A stretch of DNA of 64,000 bases from JAJPHF01 sp035293805 (lineage in GTDB: Bacteria > Chloroflexota > UBA6077 > JAJPHF01). Both the position numbers and the translations under genes were made by a program. Shown here piece after piece: positions 50,779-60,093 of the stretch; position 1 is the first letter of the stretch; the number at the start of each line of letters is the position of its first letter. Location: positions 1 to 64,000 of the forward strand of contig DATGMD010000037.1 of assembly GCA_035293805.1 (NCBI GenBank). Reading direction: 5' to 3'. Below the pieces are notes generated by a model. That model made no database searches. It was given only the letters and a program-made list of their open reading frames with translations, and was not told where the DNA came from.

Positions 50779-51534
50779 ATGATGGCGACAGCGCGGGTGG
50801 GGGACCGCGAGACGCGCGACGCGGCCCCCGTCCTGGCCCCCGCCGCCGGCCCGCCGGCCGACTGGCGTGCCGCCTTCGCGCCACAGCGCGCGGCGTTCGC
50901 GCAGCAGCACGACAGTCCTAGCTGGCAGCGGGACGAATTGGCCAAGCGCGCGCTCGACCTGCTGGGCGCGGCGGCGCTGCTGCTCGTGCTGGCGCCGTTG
51001 CTCGCGGTGGTGGCGCTGCTGGTCAAGCTCGACTCGCGTGGCCCGGTGCTGTTCCGCCAGCAGCGCGTGGGGCGGGGCGGCCGGCCGTTCGTCTGCTTGA
51101 AGTTCCGCTCGATGCGCATGGACGCCGACCAGAAGGTCCACGCCGCCTACGTCGCCGAGCGCATCCGGCAGGGGCTGCCGCTCCTGAAGCTCCAGGCCGA
51201 CCCCCGCATCACGCGCGTGGGGCGGTTCCTGCGCGCCACGAGCATCGACGAGCTACCGCAGCTCTGGAACGTGCTGTGCGGCCAGATGAGCCTGGTCGGG
51301 CCGCGGCCGGCGATGGCGTACGAGGTCGAGCTGTACGACGCGGCGCAGCGCCAGCGGCTGCTGGTCAAGCCGGGCATCACCGGCCTGGCGCAGGTCTACT
51401 CCCGCGGCAAGGGCACGCTCAACGAGTACGTCGGCCACGACCTGGAGTACGTGGCACGGCGGAACGTCTGGCTCGACCTGAAGATCCTGCTCATCACCCT
51501 GCCGGCCGTGCTGCGGGGGCACGGCGCCGCCTAG
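50779..51534 (+). CDS. polyprenyl-phosphate sugar-1-phosphate transferase (WbaP/ExoY type)
   Basis: A 251-aa initiating glycosyl-1-phosphate transferase that moves a sugar phosphate from UDP-sugar to undecaprenyl phosphate and so starts the repeat unit. One re-entrant membrane helix (about 58-82) precedes the catalytic core. The core motifs are PVLFRQQRVGRGGRPFVCLKFRSM, TRVGRFLRATSIDELPQLWNVL with the catalytic DE pair, and MSLVGPRPAM. The C-terminal KPGITGLAQV is also standard. ATG 50779 lies one base after the Wzz/BY-kinase stop (50778), so the genes are coupled. Confidence 0.92.
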   Translation: MMATARVGDRETRDAAPVLAPAAGPPADWRAAFAPQRAAFAQQHDSPSWQRDELAKRALDLLGAAALLLVLAPLLAVVALLVKLDSRGPVLFRQQRVGRGGRPFVCLKFRSMRMDADQKVHAAYVAERIRQGLPLLKLQADPRITRVGRFLRATSIDELPQLWNVLCGQMSLVGPRPAMAYEVELYDAAQRQRLLVKPGITGLAQVYSRGKGTLNEYVGHDLEYVARRNVWLDLKILLITLPAVLRGHGAA

Positions 51535-51569
51535 CCACGCGACTACCACTGGGCACCACGGGAGACGGC

Positions 51570-52712
51570 ATGGAGGCAAGCACGACGGGCGTGGCGACGA
51601 GCATCGCGCCGGGCGGCCGCCCCACGCCCGCGGCCCGCGCGCGCGTCGGCGTGGTCGGCGCGGGCTACTGGGGCCCGAAGCTGATCCGCAACTTCGCGGC
51701 GCTGCCCGAGGCGGAGCTACGCGCCGTCTGCGACCTCGACCGCACGCGGCTGCAAGAGGTCGGCGAGCAGTACCCGGACGTCCAGCTCACGACCGACTAC
51801 GCCGCCATGCTGGCCGGCGAGGTCGACGCCGTCGCCATCGCGACGCCCGTGAACACACACTACCAACTGGTCAAGCAAGCGCTCCTCGCGGGCAAGCACG
51901 CGATCGTCGAGAAGCCGCTCACCGCCAACCTGCGCCAGGCCGCCGAGCTGGTGGCGCTCGCGGAGGAGCGCAACTTGATGCTCATGGTGGGCCACACGTT
52001 TCTGTTCGAGCCGGCCGTCGAGGCGCTGCGCGACCTGACACGGCGCGGCGAGCTGGGCGACATCTGGCACATCACGACGCGCCGCTTGAATCTCGGTCTG
52101 TTTCGCCCCGACGTGAACGTGCTGTGGGACCTCGCGCCGCACGACATCTCCATCTTGCTGGAAGTACTCGGCACCAAGCCGACCGCGGTGAGCGCGCGAG
52201 GAGCGGCGCACGTGCAGCCCGGCATCCAGGACGTGGCCTACGTCGAGCTGCGCTTCCCCGGCGACGTGATGGCCCACGTCCACGTCAGCTGGCTCGATCC
52301 CGGCAAGGTCCGCCGCATGACCGTGGTCGGCAGCCAGAAGATGGCTGTCTACGACGACACTGAGCCGGAGAAGCTGCTCGTCTACGACCGCGCCGTGGTG
52401 CCGATCGAAACCGATGAGGACGAGGGGGCGCCGGACCTGCTCTACCGCTTCGGCGACGCCACCAGCATCCCGCTGCCCGCCGCCGAGCCACTGCGCCGCC
52501 AGTGCGCCTATTTCGTCGAGTGCGTGCGCACGGGCGCGCGGCCGCGGAAGTACGGCCGCGAGGGCATGGCGATCGTCCGCATTCTGGAGCAGGCGGATCA
52601 CTCCATGCAGCACCACGGCCACCGTGCCGAGCTACGCTGGGACGACGAGGGCCGTTACGCGCTGCCGGCCCACGCCGCGGCGTCGGCTCCCTGGGAGCAG
52701 GCGGTTGGCTGA
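51570..52712 (+). CDS. Gfo/Idh/MocA-family nucleotide-sugar dehydrogenase (first copy)
   Basis: A 380-aa NAD-dependent oxidoreductase. The Rossmann part (RVGVVGAGYWGPKLIRNF) and the family EKP motif (AIVEKPLTANLRQA) are clear. The pattern fits WlbA/WbpB-like enzymes that oxidise UDP-N-acetylglucosaminuronate at C3, and a DegT aminotransferase (55044) is available for the next step. It is a paralogue of the gene at 53707. Between 52109 and 52309 the two genes are about 97% identical while the rest is much more diverged, which suggests gene conversion. ATG 51570 follows GGGAGACGGC. Confidence 0.88.
   Translation: MEASTTGVATSIAPGGRPTPAARARVGVVGAGYWGPKLIRNFAALPEAELRAVCDLDRTRLQEVGEQYPDVQLTTDYAAMLAGEVDAVAIATPVNTHYQLVKQALLAGKHAIVEKPLTANLRQAAELVALAEERNLMLMVGHTFLFEPAVEALRDLTRRGELGDIWHITTRRLNLGLFRPDVNVLWDLAPHDISILLEVLGTKPTAVSARGAAHVQPGIQDVAYVELRFPGDVMAHVHVSWLDPGKVRRMTVVGSQKMAVYDDTEPEKLLVYDRAVVPIETDEDEGAPDLLYRFGDATSIPLPAAEPLRRQCAYFVECVRTGARPRKYGREGMAIVRILEQADHSMQHHGHRAELRWDDEGRYALPAHAAASAPWEQAVG
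52109..52309 (+). repeat. 201-bp near-identical segment shared with 54252-54452
   Basis: Only about six mismatches in 201 bp against the second Gfo/Idh/MocA gene, from CGACGTGAACGTGCTG to CCCGGCAAGGT. The flanking coding DNA differs at many more positions. This is a probable gene-conversion tract. Confidence 0.75.
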
Positions 52713-53508
52713 GGCCAGTCCCCCGGAGCCCGCCGCCTGGGCCGCGGACTTCAGCTACGCCTATTTCCGGCGGCTGCTGCAGACCGCCCAGGCCCACTTC
52801 GACGTCCATCCCCTGGCCGAAGCCCCCGCGGCGCTGGCCGCCGGGGGGCGCCCCAAGCTCCTCCTGCGCCACGACGTCGACGTCTCGCTGGAGCGGGCGC
52901 TGCGCCTCGCCGAGATCGAGCGCCCGCTCGGGGTGCGCGCCACCTACATGGTGATGACCAACTCGCCGCTGTACGACGTGGACGCGCCCGCGGCGCGCGC
53001 CATCCTGGCCCGGCTAGCGGCGCTGGGGCACGAGATCGGCCTGCACTTCGACTTCGCGACGCCCGCCCAACGCGCCGACGGCGCCACCGTGAGCGCCCTC
53101 GAGCCCGCGATCGCGGCGGCCTGCGCGCGGCTGGAGGCCGCCAGCGGCCAGCCGGTGCGCTCGCTGTCGTTTCACCGGCCGCTGCCGCAGTTCCTGCGCG
53201 GGCCATCCCGCGTGGCCGGGCGCGTGAACGCCTATGCGCGCGAGCTGATGGACTGGTACCTCTCGGACTCCGGCGGACGCTGGCGGGAGGGCGAGCCGCT
53301 GCCGATGCTGGCGCACCCCACGCGCCCGGCACTGCAATTGCTCATGCACCCCATCTGGTGGAGCGAGCGGCATCAGGCGCCGCCAGACCGCCTGGATACG
53401 TTCTTCACGGAGGCGACGGCCGGGCTGTCGCCGGCCGCGCGGGCGCGCTACGATACGACGCTCGGCGAGCACATCCAGGTGTGGCGGCGCGGCGCGCGGC
53501 GCGGGTAG
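52705..53508 (+). CDS. polysaccharide deacetylase-like protein
   Basis: A 267-aa protein with a polysaccharide-deacetylase-like (NodB/CE4-type) fold. LLLRHDVDVSLERALRLAEIE has the RHDVD metal-site motif. GVRATYMVMTNSPLYDV and ALGHEIGLHFDF, with the GHEIGLH pair, follow, as does LSFHRPLPQFL. It may remove acetyl groups from the polymer or a lipid-linked intermediate. The TTG 52705 start overlaps the stop of the preceding dehydrogenase and has GGGAG 7 nt upstream; no ATG fits. The neighbours are both dehydrogenase copies. Confidence 0.78.
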   Translation: MAEASPPEPAAWAADFSYAYFRRLLQTAQAHFDVHPLAEAPAALAAGGRPKLLLRHDVDVSLERALRLAEIERPLGVRATYMVMTNSPLYDVDAPAARAILARLAALGHEIGLHFDFATPAQRADGATVSALEPAIAAACARLEAASGQPVRSLSFHRPLPQFLRGPSRVAGRVNAYARELMDWYLSDSGGRWREGEPLPMLAHPTRPALQLLMHPIWWSERHQAPPDRLDTFFTEATAGLSPAARARYDTTLGEHIQVWRRGARRG

Positions 53509-53706
53509 GGGCCGGGCGGCGGCAGCCGGGTCAACCGATCGGATGATGGCCGGTCGTCCGGTTGGCGGCGCGGCGTCAACCGGAGGATCAGCGGCTCCCC
53601 GACAGAAATGGGCCAAAATATGCCGTCAATCAGGCGATGGCGCGCGCGCGGGCCTGGGTTGAGAATTGGTTTGGGGAATGCAAGACCGCCCAGGGGAGAG
53701 TGCGAC

Positions 53707-54879
53707 ATGACCAGCACGACGAGCGTGGCGGCGAACGTCGTCCCGAGCCAAGCGCTCCCGCCGCAGCCCGCGACTCGCACCGTGCGCGTGGGGGTGGTGG
53801 GCGCGGGCTATTGGGGCCCCAACCTCATTCGCAACTTCGCGGCGCTGCCCGACGTCGCGCTGGCCATGATCTGTGATCTCGACCCCAAGCGCCTGCACGC
53901 GGTCGGCGAACACTACCCCGACGTGGCGCTCACGACCAACTACCAGGACCTGCTCGACAGCGACCTGGACGCGATTGCCATCGCCACGCCCGTCAAGACG
54001 CATTACAGCCTGGTGAAGCAGGCGCTGCTCGCGGGCAAGCACGTGCTGGTCGAGAAGCCGCTCACGGCGAACGTCCGCCAGGCTGCGGAGCTGGTCTCGC
54101 TCGCCGCGGAGCGCAACCTCCTCCTCATGGTGGACCATACGATGGTGCTCTCGCCCGCCGTGCAGAAGCTGTGCGAGCTGGTGCGCGCCGGCGAGTTGGG
54201 CGAGATCTGGCACATCTCGATGGAGCGCCTGGCGCTGGGCCTGTTCCGCCGCGACGTGAACGTGCTGTGGGACCTCGCGCCGCACGACATCTCCATCTTG
54301 CTGGAAGTGCTCGGCACCGAGCCGACCGCGGTGAGCGCGCGGGGGGCGGCGCACGTGCAGCCCGGCATCCAGGACGTGGCCTACGTCGAGCTGCGCTTCC
54401 CCGGCGACGTCATGGCCCACGTCCACGTGAGCTGGCTCGATCCCGGCAAGGTGCGCTCCATGACGGTCATCGGCAGCAAGAAGATGGCCGTCCTCGACGA
54501 CGTGGCCGAGGACAAGCTCACCGTGTACGATCGCGGGGTGGATTCCGTCGAGGCGAACGGCCGCGCGCAGCTGGTCTACCGCTTCGGCGAGGGCGAGCGC
54601 GTGGGGCTGCCGAAGGAGGAGCCGCTGCGGCGCCAGTGCGCGGAGTTCGTGAGCTGCATCGCCAGCGGGGAGTGGCCTGCCGCCTATGCCGAACAGGGGC
54701 TGAACGTGGTACGCATACTAGAGCAGGCCGATCGGTCGCTCCAGAACAGCGGGCATCGCGAGGCGCTGGGCTGGGACGCGGCGGGCTGGCGCGACGCGCT
54801 CGCGCCGGTCGCTCACGAGACACCTGCCGCGCGGTGGCCGCGCCCGGTCGAGGTGTTGGCGCAGCGCCGAGCGAGCTAG
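53707..54879 (+). CDS. Gfo/Idh/MocA-family nucleotide-sugar dehydrogenase (second copy)
   Basis: A 390-aa paralogue of the gene at 51570 with the same Rossmann start (VGVVGAGYWGPNLIRNF) and HVLVEKPLTANVRQA. It differs most in the C-terminal third. Tandem paralogues may act on different sugars, or one may be a back-up. The tract 54252-54452 is nearly identical to the first copy. ATG 53707 is preceded by GGGGAGAGTGCGAC. About 200 bp without a gene separate it from the deacetylase gene. Confidence 0.88.
   Translation: MTSTTSVAANVVPSQALPPQPATRTVRVGVVGAGYWGPNLIRNFAALPDVALAMICDLDPKRLHAVGEHYPDVALTTNYQDLLDSDLDAIAIATPVKTHYSLVKQALLAGKHVLVEKPLTANVRQAAELVSLAAERNLLLMVDHTMVLSPAVQKLCELVRAGELGEIWHISMERLALGLFRRDVNVLWDLAPHDISILLEVLGTEPTAVSARGAAHVQPGIQDVAYVELRFPGDVMAHVHVSWLDPGKVRSMTVIGSKKMAVLDDVAEDKLTVYDRGVDSVEANGRAQLVYRFGEGERVGLPKEEPLRRQCAEFVSCIASGEWPAAYAEQGLNVVRILEQADRSLQNSGHREALGWDAAGWRDALAPVAHETPAARWPRPVEVLAQRRAS
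54252..54452 (+). repeat. 201-bp near-identical segment shared with 52109-52309
   Basis: Counterpart of the tract in the first dehydrogenase gene; the differences counted by eye are all single third-position-like changes (A/G or G/C). Confidence 0.75.
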
Positions 54880-55043
54880 TGTCGTGTTAAGCGTGAATTG
54901 CTAATCTGTTGGCAGACGCCGCCAAGCGATTATCGTTGACTGGCCGCTAGCCCGCGGGAGAGCCTCTCGCGTCGACGGAGGGAACCTGGGACGCCGGGGA
55001 TGAGCCCCGCGCCCCGACGATCACCGCGCAGATGGGATGACGA

Positions 55044-56177
55044 ATGGTGCAGACCGAGCCGCGCACTTCTATGCAGGTGCCCCTGGTCGATCTCCGCGTG
55101 CAGTACCAGGCGCTCAAGGACGAGATTCTCGCCGCCGTGGCCGACGTGTTCGAGGGCATGCAGCTGTTCCTCGGCCCGAACGTCCGGGCCTTCGAGGAGG
55201 AGTTCGCGGCCTACTGTCGCGCCCAGGACGCCATCGGCGTCGGCTCGGGCACCGACGCGCTGATCCTCGGCCTGCGCGCCGCCGACGTGGGCCCTGGCGA
55301 CGAGGTCATCACCGTCTCGCACACCTTCTTTGCCGACACCGAGGCCATCGCGCTGGTGGGCGCCACGCCCGTGTTCGTGGATGTCGAGCCCGACACCTGG
55401 AACCTCGATCCCGGCAAGCTGGAGGCGGCGATCACCCCGCGCACCAAGGCGATCATCCCCGTCCACCTCTGTGGCCAGCCGGCGGACATGGCGCCGATCC
55501 TGGAGATCGCGCGCCGGCACAAGTTGTTCGTGCTGGAGGACGCCTGCCAGGCCCACGGCGCCGAGTACCGCGGCCAGCGCGTCGGCGCGATCGGTGACGC
55601 TGCCGTGTTCAGCTTCTACTGCTCGAAGAACCTTGGCGGCTTCGGCGAGGGCGGCGCGCTGACCACCAACGACGCACAGCTCGCGGCGCGCGTCCGCCGC
55701 CTGCGCGACCACGGCTCCGACCGCCGCTACGAGCACGCCGAGATCGGCACGAACGCGCGCCTCGACGAGGTGCAGGCGGCCATCCTGCGGGTGAAGCTGC
55801 GCCACCTCGACGCCTGGAACGCGCACCGCCAGGCGAACGCCGCGGCCTACGGCGAGGCGCTGGCGGGCACTGGCCTGGAGCTACCGACCGTGCGCCCCGA
55901 CCGCACCCACGTCTACCATCTCTACGTCGTGCAAGGCCCGCGCCGCGACGCGCTCAAGGACTACCTGGGCGAGCGCGGCATCGCGACCGGCGTCCACTAT
56001 CCCATCCCCGGCCATCTCCAGCCCGCCGCGAAGCGATGGTCCCGGGGGCCGGGCTCGCTGCCCGTGACCGAGCGGCTCGCCGGGCGGGTACTGTCGCTCC
56101 CGATGTACCCGGAGCTGTCGCGCGAGCAGATCCTTTACGTGGCGGACACCATCCGCGGCTTCTACGCGGCCGGCTGA
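55044..56177 (+). CDS. DegT/DnrJ/EryC1-family PLP-dependent sugar aminotransferase
   Basis: A 377-aa aminotransferase that converts a keto-sugar nucleotide into an amino sugar. It opens with QVPLVDLRVQYQALKDEIL; the substrate loop GSGTDALILGLRA, the PLP region VLEDACQAHGA and the Schiff-base lysine K195 (FYCSKNLGGFGEGG) are present. With the two dehydrogenases it fits the WlbC/WbpE step that gives a 3-amino sugar for the polymer; an acyltransferase for the next step is not seen. ATG 55044 follows a 164-bp gap that is AT-richer and may hold a promoter. Confidence 0.92.
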   Translation: MVQTEPRTSMQVPLVDLRVQYQALKDEILAAVADVFEGMQLFLGPNVRAFEEEFAAYCRAQDAIGVGSGTDALILGLRAADVGPGDEVITVSHTFFADTEAIALVGATPVFVDVEPDTWNLDPGKLEAAITPRTKAIIPVHLCGQPADMAPILEIARRHKLFVLEDACQAHGAEYRGQRVGAIGDAAVFSFYCSKNLGGFGEGGALTTNDAQLAARVRRLRDHGSDRRYEHAEIGTNARLDEVQAAILRVKLRHLDAWNAHRQANAAAYGEALAGTGLELPTVRPDRTHVYHLYVVQGPRRDALKDYLGERGIATGVHYPIPGHLQPAAKRWSRGPGSLPVTERLAGRVLSLPMYPELSREQILYVADTIRGFYAAG

Positions 56178-56190
56178 GCGGGAGCGACTG

Positions 56191-57702
56191 ATGGCCCTGC
56201 GGACGCGCTCTCCGGCGCTCGCCTACCCCTGGGACGACGCGGTCGCGGAGCGCCGCTTCGCGCTCCCGCGGCCCTGTGCGCTCGTCCCGGGCGGACCGCT
56301 CGGCCTGCTCGCCTGCGTGCTGGTGGCGCTGGCGCTCGGCGTGGTGGCGGCCCTGCAGCCGGTGCTCGCGCTGGCGGGCGTGGCGGGGGCGCTCGTCTTC
56401 GCCTGGACGATGGCCAAGCCGGTGCGCGGCGCCTACCTGATGGTGCTGCTCGTGCCCCTCGTCGTGGGCCTGGGGCGCGGCCGGTTCGTGCCGGTCCTGC
56501 GGCCGAACGAGGCGCTGATCCTCTTCCTGCTCGGCGTGGCGATCCTCTCTGGGACGTTCGGCAAGACGGCCGGGCGCGTGCGCCTCGGGCCGATGACGGG
56601 CGTTGACCGCGCCTTCGCGCTGCTGTTCATCGCCGGCTCGCTGCTACCGCTCGTCGTGCAGCTGTTCCGCAGCGACAAGCCGACCGTCGAGGACACCTTC
56701 CAGCTCCTGTCGCTCATCAAGTACTACGTCGGCTACCGGCTGCTGCTGGCCGTGGTGCGAGACGACCGGCAGATGCTCACGGCGACGAAGCTGATGGTCG
56801 CCGCCAGCGCGATCGTCGCGATCGTCGGCATCATGCAGTACGGCCGCATCTTCAACATGCAGGAGATCCTGGCCGGCCTGTACGATTCGGGCCAGGTGCA
56901 GCAGTCCCTCGACGTGCGCCGCGCCACCTCGACGCTCGGCGTGTGGCAGGCGCTGGCCGACTACATGGCCGTCCACGCGGCCCTGTGCATGGGGCTGCTG
57001 GCGGCGCGCGTGCCGGGCGGCCGCGGCCTGCCGGCGCCGCACGCCATCCGCGGCTGCTGGCGCTGGGCCTTGATCGGCGCGCTGTTCGTCGCCATCGCCG
57101 GCGCGCTGGCGACCGCGACGCTGACGGCGGTGCTGGCCCTGGTGCTCGCGCTCGGCATGATGGCGGCCTTCGGGGGCTATCTCCGCCGCGCGGTGCTCTG
57201 GGCGATCCCCGTCACCCTCTTGGCAGCCATCGTCTTCTGGCCGGCGGTCCAGGAGCGCTGGGACTACCAGTTCACGAGCTGGGGCGCGAGCGGCGACATG
57301 CCGGTGACCTGGGAGTACCGCATCACCAACCTGACGACGATCTTCTGGCCCGCCGTGGAGAACGACCTGCTGCTCGGCGTGGCGCCCAGCGTGTCGCCCG
57401 ACCTCGCCTGGCAGTTCCCCGAGAACCAGCAGATGTACCTGCTGTACCAGGGCGGCTTGATCTACGTCGCGGCCTACTTCATCTTCATGTGGGTGGTCTT
57501 GCGCGCCAGCTGGCGCTTCCTCAAGCGCCTCGACGGCCCGGCGCTCGCCGTCGGGCGCGCGGCCTTCATCGCCTGGACGCTGATGCTCGTGCTGGGACTG
57601 TTCGACACGCACCTGACGATGGCCGGCGAGGCCGACGCCGCCTGGACGCTGCTCGCCCTGGCGACCGGCGCGGCCGCCCGCGCGGCCGGCGAGCCGGCCT
57701 GA
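56191..57702 (+). CDS. O-antigen ligase/polymerase-like (Wzy-type) membrane protein
   Basis: A 503-aa protein with about eleven hydrophobic helices and one larger loop (about 375-405, ENDLLLGVAPSVSPDLAWQF), the layout of O-antigen polymerase/ligase (Wzy_C) proteins. It would join repeat units on the outer face of the membrane. The assignment rests on topology and position in the cluster; sequence identity in this family is low. ATG 56191 lies 13 bp after the aminotransferase stop. Its TGA overlaps the next ATG by one base. Confidence 0.8.
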   Translation: MALRTRSPALAYPWDDAVAERRFALPRPCALVPGGPLGLLACVLVALALGVVAALQPVLALAGVAGALVFAWTMAKPVRGAYLMVLLVPLVVGLGRGRFVPVLRPNEALILFLLGVAILSGTFGKTAGRVRLGPMTGVDRAFALLFIAGSLLPLVVQLFRSDKPTVEDTFQLLSLIKYYVGYRLLLAVVRDDRQMLTATKLMVAASAIVAIVGIMQYGRIFNMQEILAGLYDSGQVQQSLDVRRATSTLGVWQALADYMAVHAALCMGLLAARVPGGRGLPAPHAIRGCWRWALIGALFVAIAGALATATLTAVLALVLALGMMAAFGGYLRRAVLWAIPVTLLAAIVFWPAVQERWDYQFTSWGASGDMPVTWEYRITNLTTIFWPAVENDLLLGVAPSVSPDLAWQFPENQQMYLLYQGGLIYVAAYFIFMWVVLRASWRFLKRLDGPALAVGRAAFIAWTLMLVLGLFDTHLTMAGEADAAWTLLALATGAAARAAGEPA

Positions 57703-58775
57703 TGCGCTTCCGCACGCGCGCCCTGATGCTGACCTGGGCGCCCTACTCGGGGCGCAGCGAGGGGCTCGCCCAGCACCTCGGCATCCGCAACTATTTCGTC
57801 CACTACCTGGCGTTCCAGCGGCCCTGGATCGCGCCGCTCAAGTACCCCCTGCAGGCCGTGGCCACGCTCCGCATCCTGTGGCGCGAGCGCCCGGCCACGG
57901 TGCTGGTGCAGAACCCGCCGCCGGTCGCGGCGCTGCTCGCGGCCCTCTACGGCGCGGCTACCGGCGCGGGCCTCATCGTCGACTCGCACTCGCAGGTGCT
58001 GCTCGTGCGGCGCTGGCGCTGGACGCTGCCGCTGCAGCGCTGGCTCGCGCGGCGCGCGCTGGCGACCATCGTCACCAACGAGCACCTGGCCGCCATCATC
58101 CGCGGCTGGGACGCGCCGGTGCTGGTCGCCGGCGACCCGCCGATCGCCGTGCCGCCGCTCGGGCCGCGCCAGCCCCCGGCGCGCTTCACCGTGGTCTGCA
58201 TCGGCACCTACGCCGACGACGAGCCCATCGGCGCAGTGCTCGCGGCCGCGCGGGCGCTGCCCGACGTGCAGTTCGCCCTTACCGGCAACACCAAGTACGC
58301 CCGGCCAGAGTGGCTGGCCGACGCGCCGCCGAACGTCGAGTTTACCGGCTTCGTGCCGCTGGACGAGTACTACCGGCGCCTCCGCGACGCGAGCGCGCTG
58401 CTCGTGCTCACCACGCTCGACCACACGGTGCTGCGCGGCGCCTGGGAGGCGCTGGCGCTCGGCCAGCCGCTCATCACCTCCGACTGGGGCATCCTGCGCG
58501 ACTACTTCAGCCCCGGCGCGCTGTTCGTCGACAACACCGCCGCCGGCATCGCGGCCGCGATCCGTGACGCGCGCGCGCGCGAGGACACGCTGCGCGCGCA
58601 GATGGCCGCGACCCGCGAGCAGCGGCGCCGCGCCTGGCACGAGGCGCAAGCCTACCTGGAGCGGCTGATCGACGGCGTCTGGATGCGCGTCACGAAGGCC
58701 ACGCGGCGACCCAGCCCCGCGGCGCCGCCCACCGCGGCGACGGTCGAGCCGCCGGGAGGGCGCCGTGCAGGCTGA
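57702..58775 (+). CDS. glycosyltransferase (GT-B fold)
   Basis: A 357-aa GT-B glycosyltransferase. The N-terminal half contains VLVQNPPPVAALLAALYGA and LIVDSHSQVLLVR. The C-terminal half contains VVCIGTYADDEPIGAVLAAARAL, VEFTGFVPLDEYYRRLRDAS and LRGAWEALALGQPLITSD, typical of GT4-like donors' domains with the E of GAWEAL. It adds one sugar of the repeat unit; donor and acceptor are unknown. The start overlaps the previous stop (TGATG at 57700-57704), so translation is coupled. Confidence 0.85.
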   Translation: MRFRTRALMLTWAPYSGRSEGLAQHLGIRNYFVHYLAFQRPWIAPLKYPLQAVATLRILWRERPATVLVQNPPPVAALLAALYGAATGAGLIVDSHSQVLLVRRWRWTLPLQRWLARRALATIVTNEHLAAIIRGWDAPVLVAGDPPIAVPPLGPRQPPARFTVVCIGTYADDEPIGAVLAAARALPDVQFALTGNTKYARPEWLADAPPNVEFTGFVPLDEYYRRLRDASALLVLTTLDHTVLRGAWEALALGQPLITSDWGILRDYFSPGALFVDNTAAGIAAAIRDARAREDTLRAQMAATREQRRRAWHEAQAYLERLIDGVWMRVTKATRRPSPAAPPTAATVEPPGGRRAG

Positions 58776-60093
58776 GGGCGTGGTGGAGCGGCGCCGCGTA
58801 TTCCAGCGGCTGGCAGCGCTCGGCCGTCCGGACGCCCGCTTCTTGCGGCGCCTGGCGATTACGGGCGTCGGGAACGGGCTCAGCCGCGCGCTGGGCCTGT
58901 TGTTTGCCCTGGTGCTGGCAGGGCTGTTCCTGCCGGCCGAGTACGGCTACATCCGCTGGGCGACGAGCGTCGGCATGCTGGCGGCGATCCCCGTGGCCGG
59001 CGGCCCAGTGGCGCTCGCCCGCGCGCTCGGGGCCGCCCAGGGCGACCTGGCGCGCCAGCGCGGGCTCGCCACGGTCGGGATCGTGGCCGTCGTCGCCGTC
59101 ACGGCGCTCTGCGCGCTGGGCACGACGCTCGTGCTCACGGCGATCGGGCGCCCCGTGGGCGGGGTGCTCGCCGTCCTCGTCGGCATGACTCTCTTCACGG
59201 TCGCCTACAACGTCTACCGCGGCCTGGGAAGCGCCTGGCGCATCGCCGCGCTCTACGCCGGCAGCAACGCCCTCCAGCTCCTGCTCGTCGTGCTGCTGTG
59301 CGGCGGGCTCGGCTGGAAAATACCCGATCTGGCCCTTATCGTTTACAGTTTTGCGTGGACGCTGGTCGTCCTGGCGCTGGAGCTGCGGGCGCCCCAGGCG
59401 CTGACCTGGGACGCCGCGGCGGCGCGCGGCGCGCTCGCCGAGCTGTGGCGGGTGTGGGCGCCGCTCGTGCTCGCCAATGCGGCCTACGCGGCGTGGGCCT
59501 GGGGCGACGTGGTCCTGGTCGAGCACTTCCTGGGCGAGGCGGCCGCCGGCTACTACGGCCTGGCGCGCACGATCGTCACGGTGTTCTTGCTGGTGCCCGA
59601 GGCGGTCACCATGCTGCTGCTGCCGCTGGTCGCCGCCGAGGGGCGCGGCGCGGGCAAGCTGACCGGCAGCCTGCTCGGCCTCACCGCGGCGGTGTCGGCG
59701 GGCCTGCTGGCCGGCGTCCTGCTCGTGGCGCCGCCGCTGTTGAGCCTGCTGGCGAACGGGCGCTACGCGCCCGCCGCGGCCGCGCTGCCGGGGCTGGCCG
59801 TCGGCATGGCGCTGTACGCACTCTATATGGTCCTGGAGGGGCACTTGGTCGGTATGGGACGCGCGGCGGTCCACGCCGCGGGCATCTCGGTCATGCTGGT
59901 CGTGACGCTCGGCGGCGGCGCCCTCCTGTTGCCCAGCCAGGGCCTGGCGGGCGGCGGGCTGGCCTTCGCGCTGGGCGCTGCCGCGGGCCTGGCCACGGTC
60001 CTTCTCCTCGGGCGCCGGGCGCTCAGGGGCGAGCCGCCGCGGCCCCCCGCTGCGGGGGCAAGCTTCGACCAGACGCGGGCGGTGCGCGCGTGA
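58765..60093 (+). CDS. polysaccharide flippase (Wzx/MATE-like)
   Basis: A 442-aa membrane protein with about twelve to fourteen helices, the pattern of Wzx flippases of the MOP superfamily. The opening FLRRLAITGVGNGLSRALGLLFALVLAGLFLPAEYGY is typical of the family. It would move lipid-linked repeat units across the inner membrane. The GTG 58765 start lies within the end of the glycosyltransferase gene (overlap 11 bp), and GGGAGGGC is just upstream. No key oddity. Confidence 0.85.
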   Translation: MQAEGVVERRRVFQRLAALGRPDARFLRRLAITGVGNGLSRALGLLFALVLAGLFLPAEYGYIRWATSVGMLAAIPVAGGPVALARALGAAQGDLARQRGLATVGIVAVVAVTALCALGTTLVLTAIGRPVGGVLAVLVGMTLFTVAYNVYRGLGSAWRIAALYAGSNALQLLLVVLLCGGLGWKIPDLALIVYSFAWTLVVLALELRAPQALTWDAAAARGALAELWRVWAPLVLANAAYAAWAWGDVVLVEHFLGEAAAGYYGLARTIVTVFLLVPEAVTMLLLPLVAAEGRGAGKLTGSLLGLTAAVSAGLLAGVLLVAPPLLSLLANGRYAPAAAALPGLAVGMALYALYMVLEGHLVGMGRAAVHAAGISVMLVVTLGGGALLLPSQGLAGGGLAFALGAAAGLATVLLLGRRALRGEPPRPPAAGASFDQTRAVRA

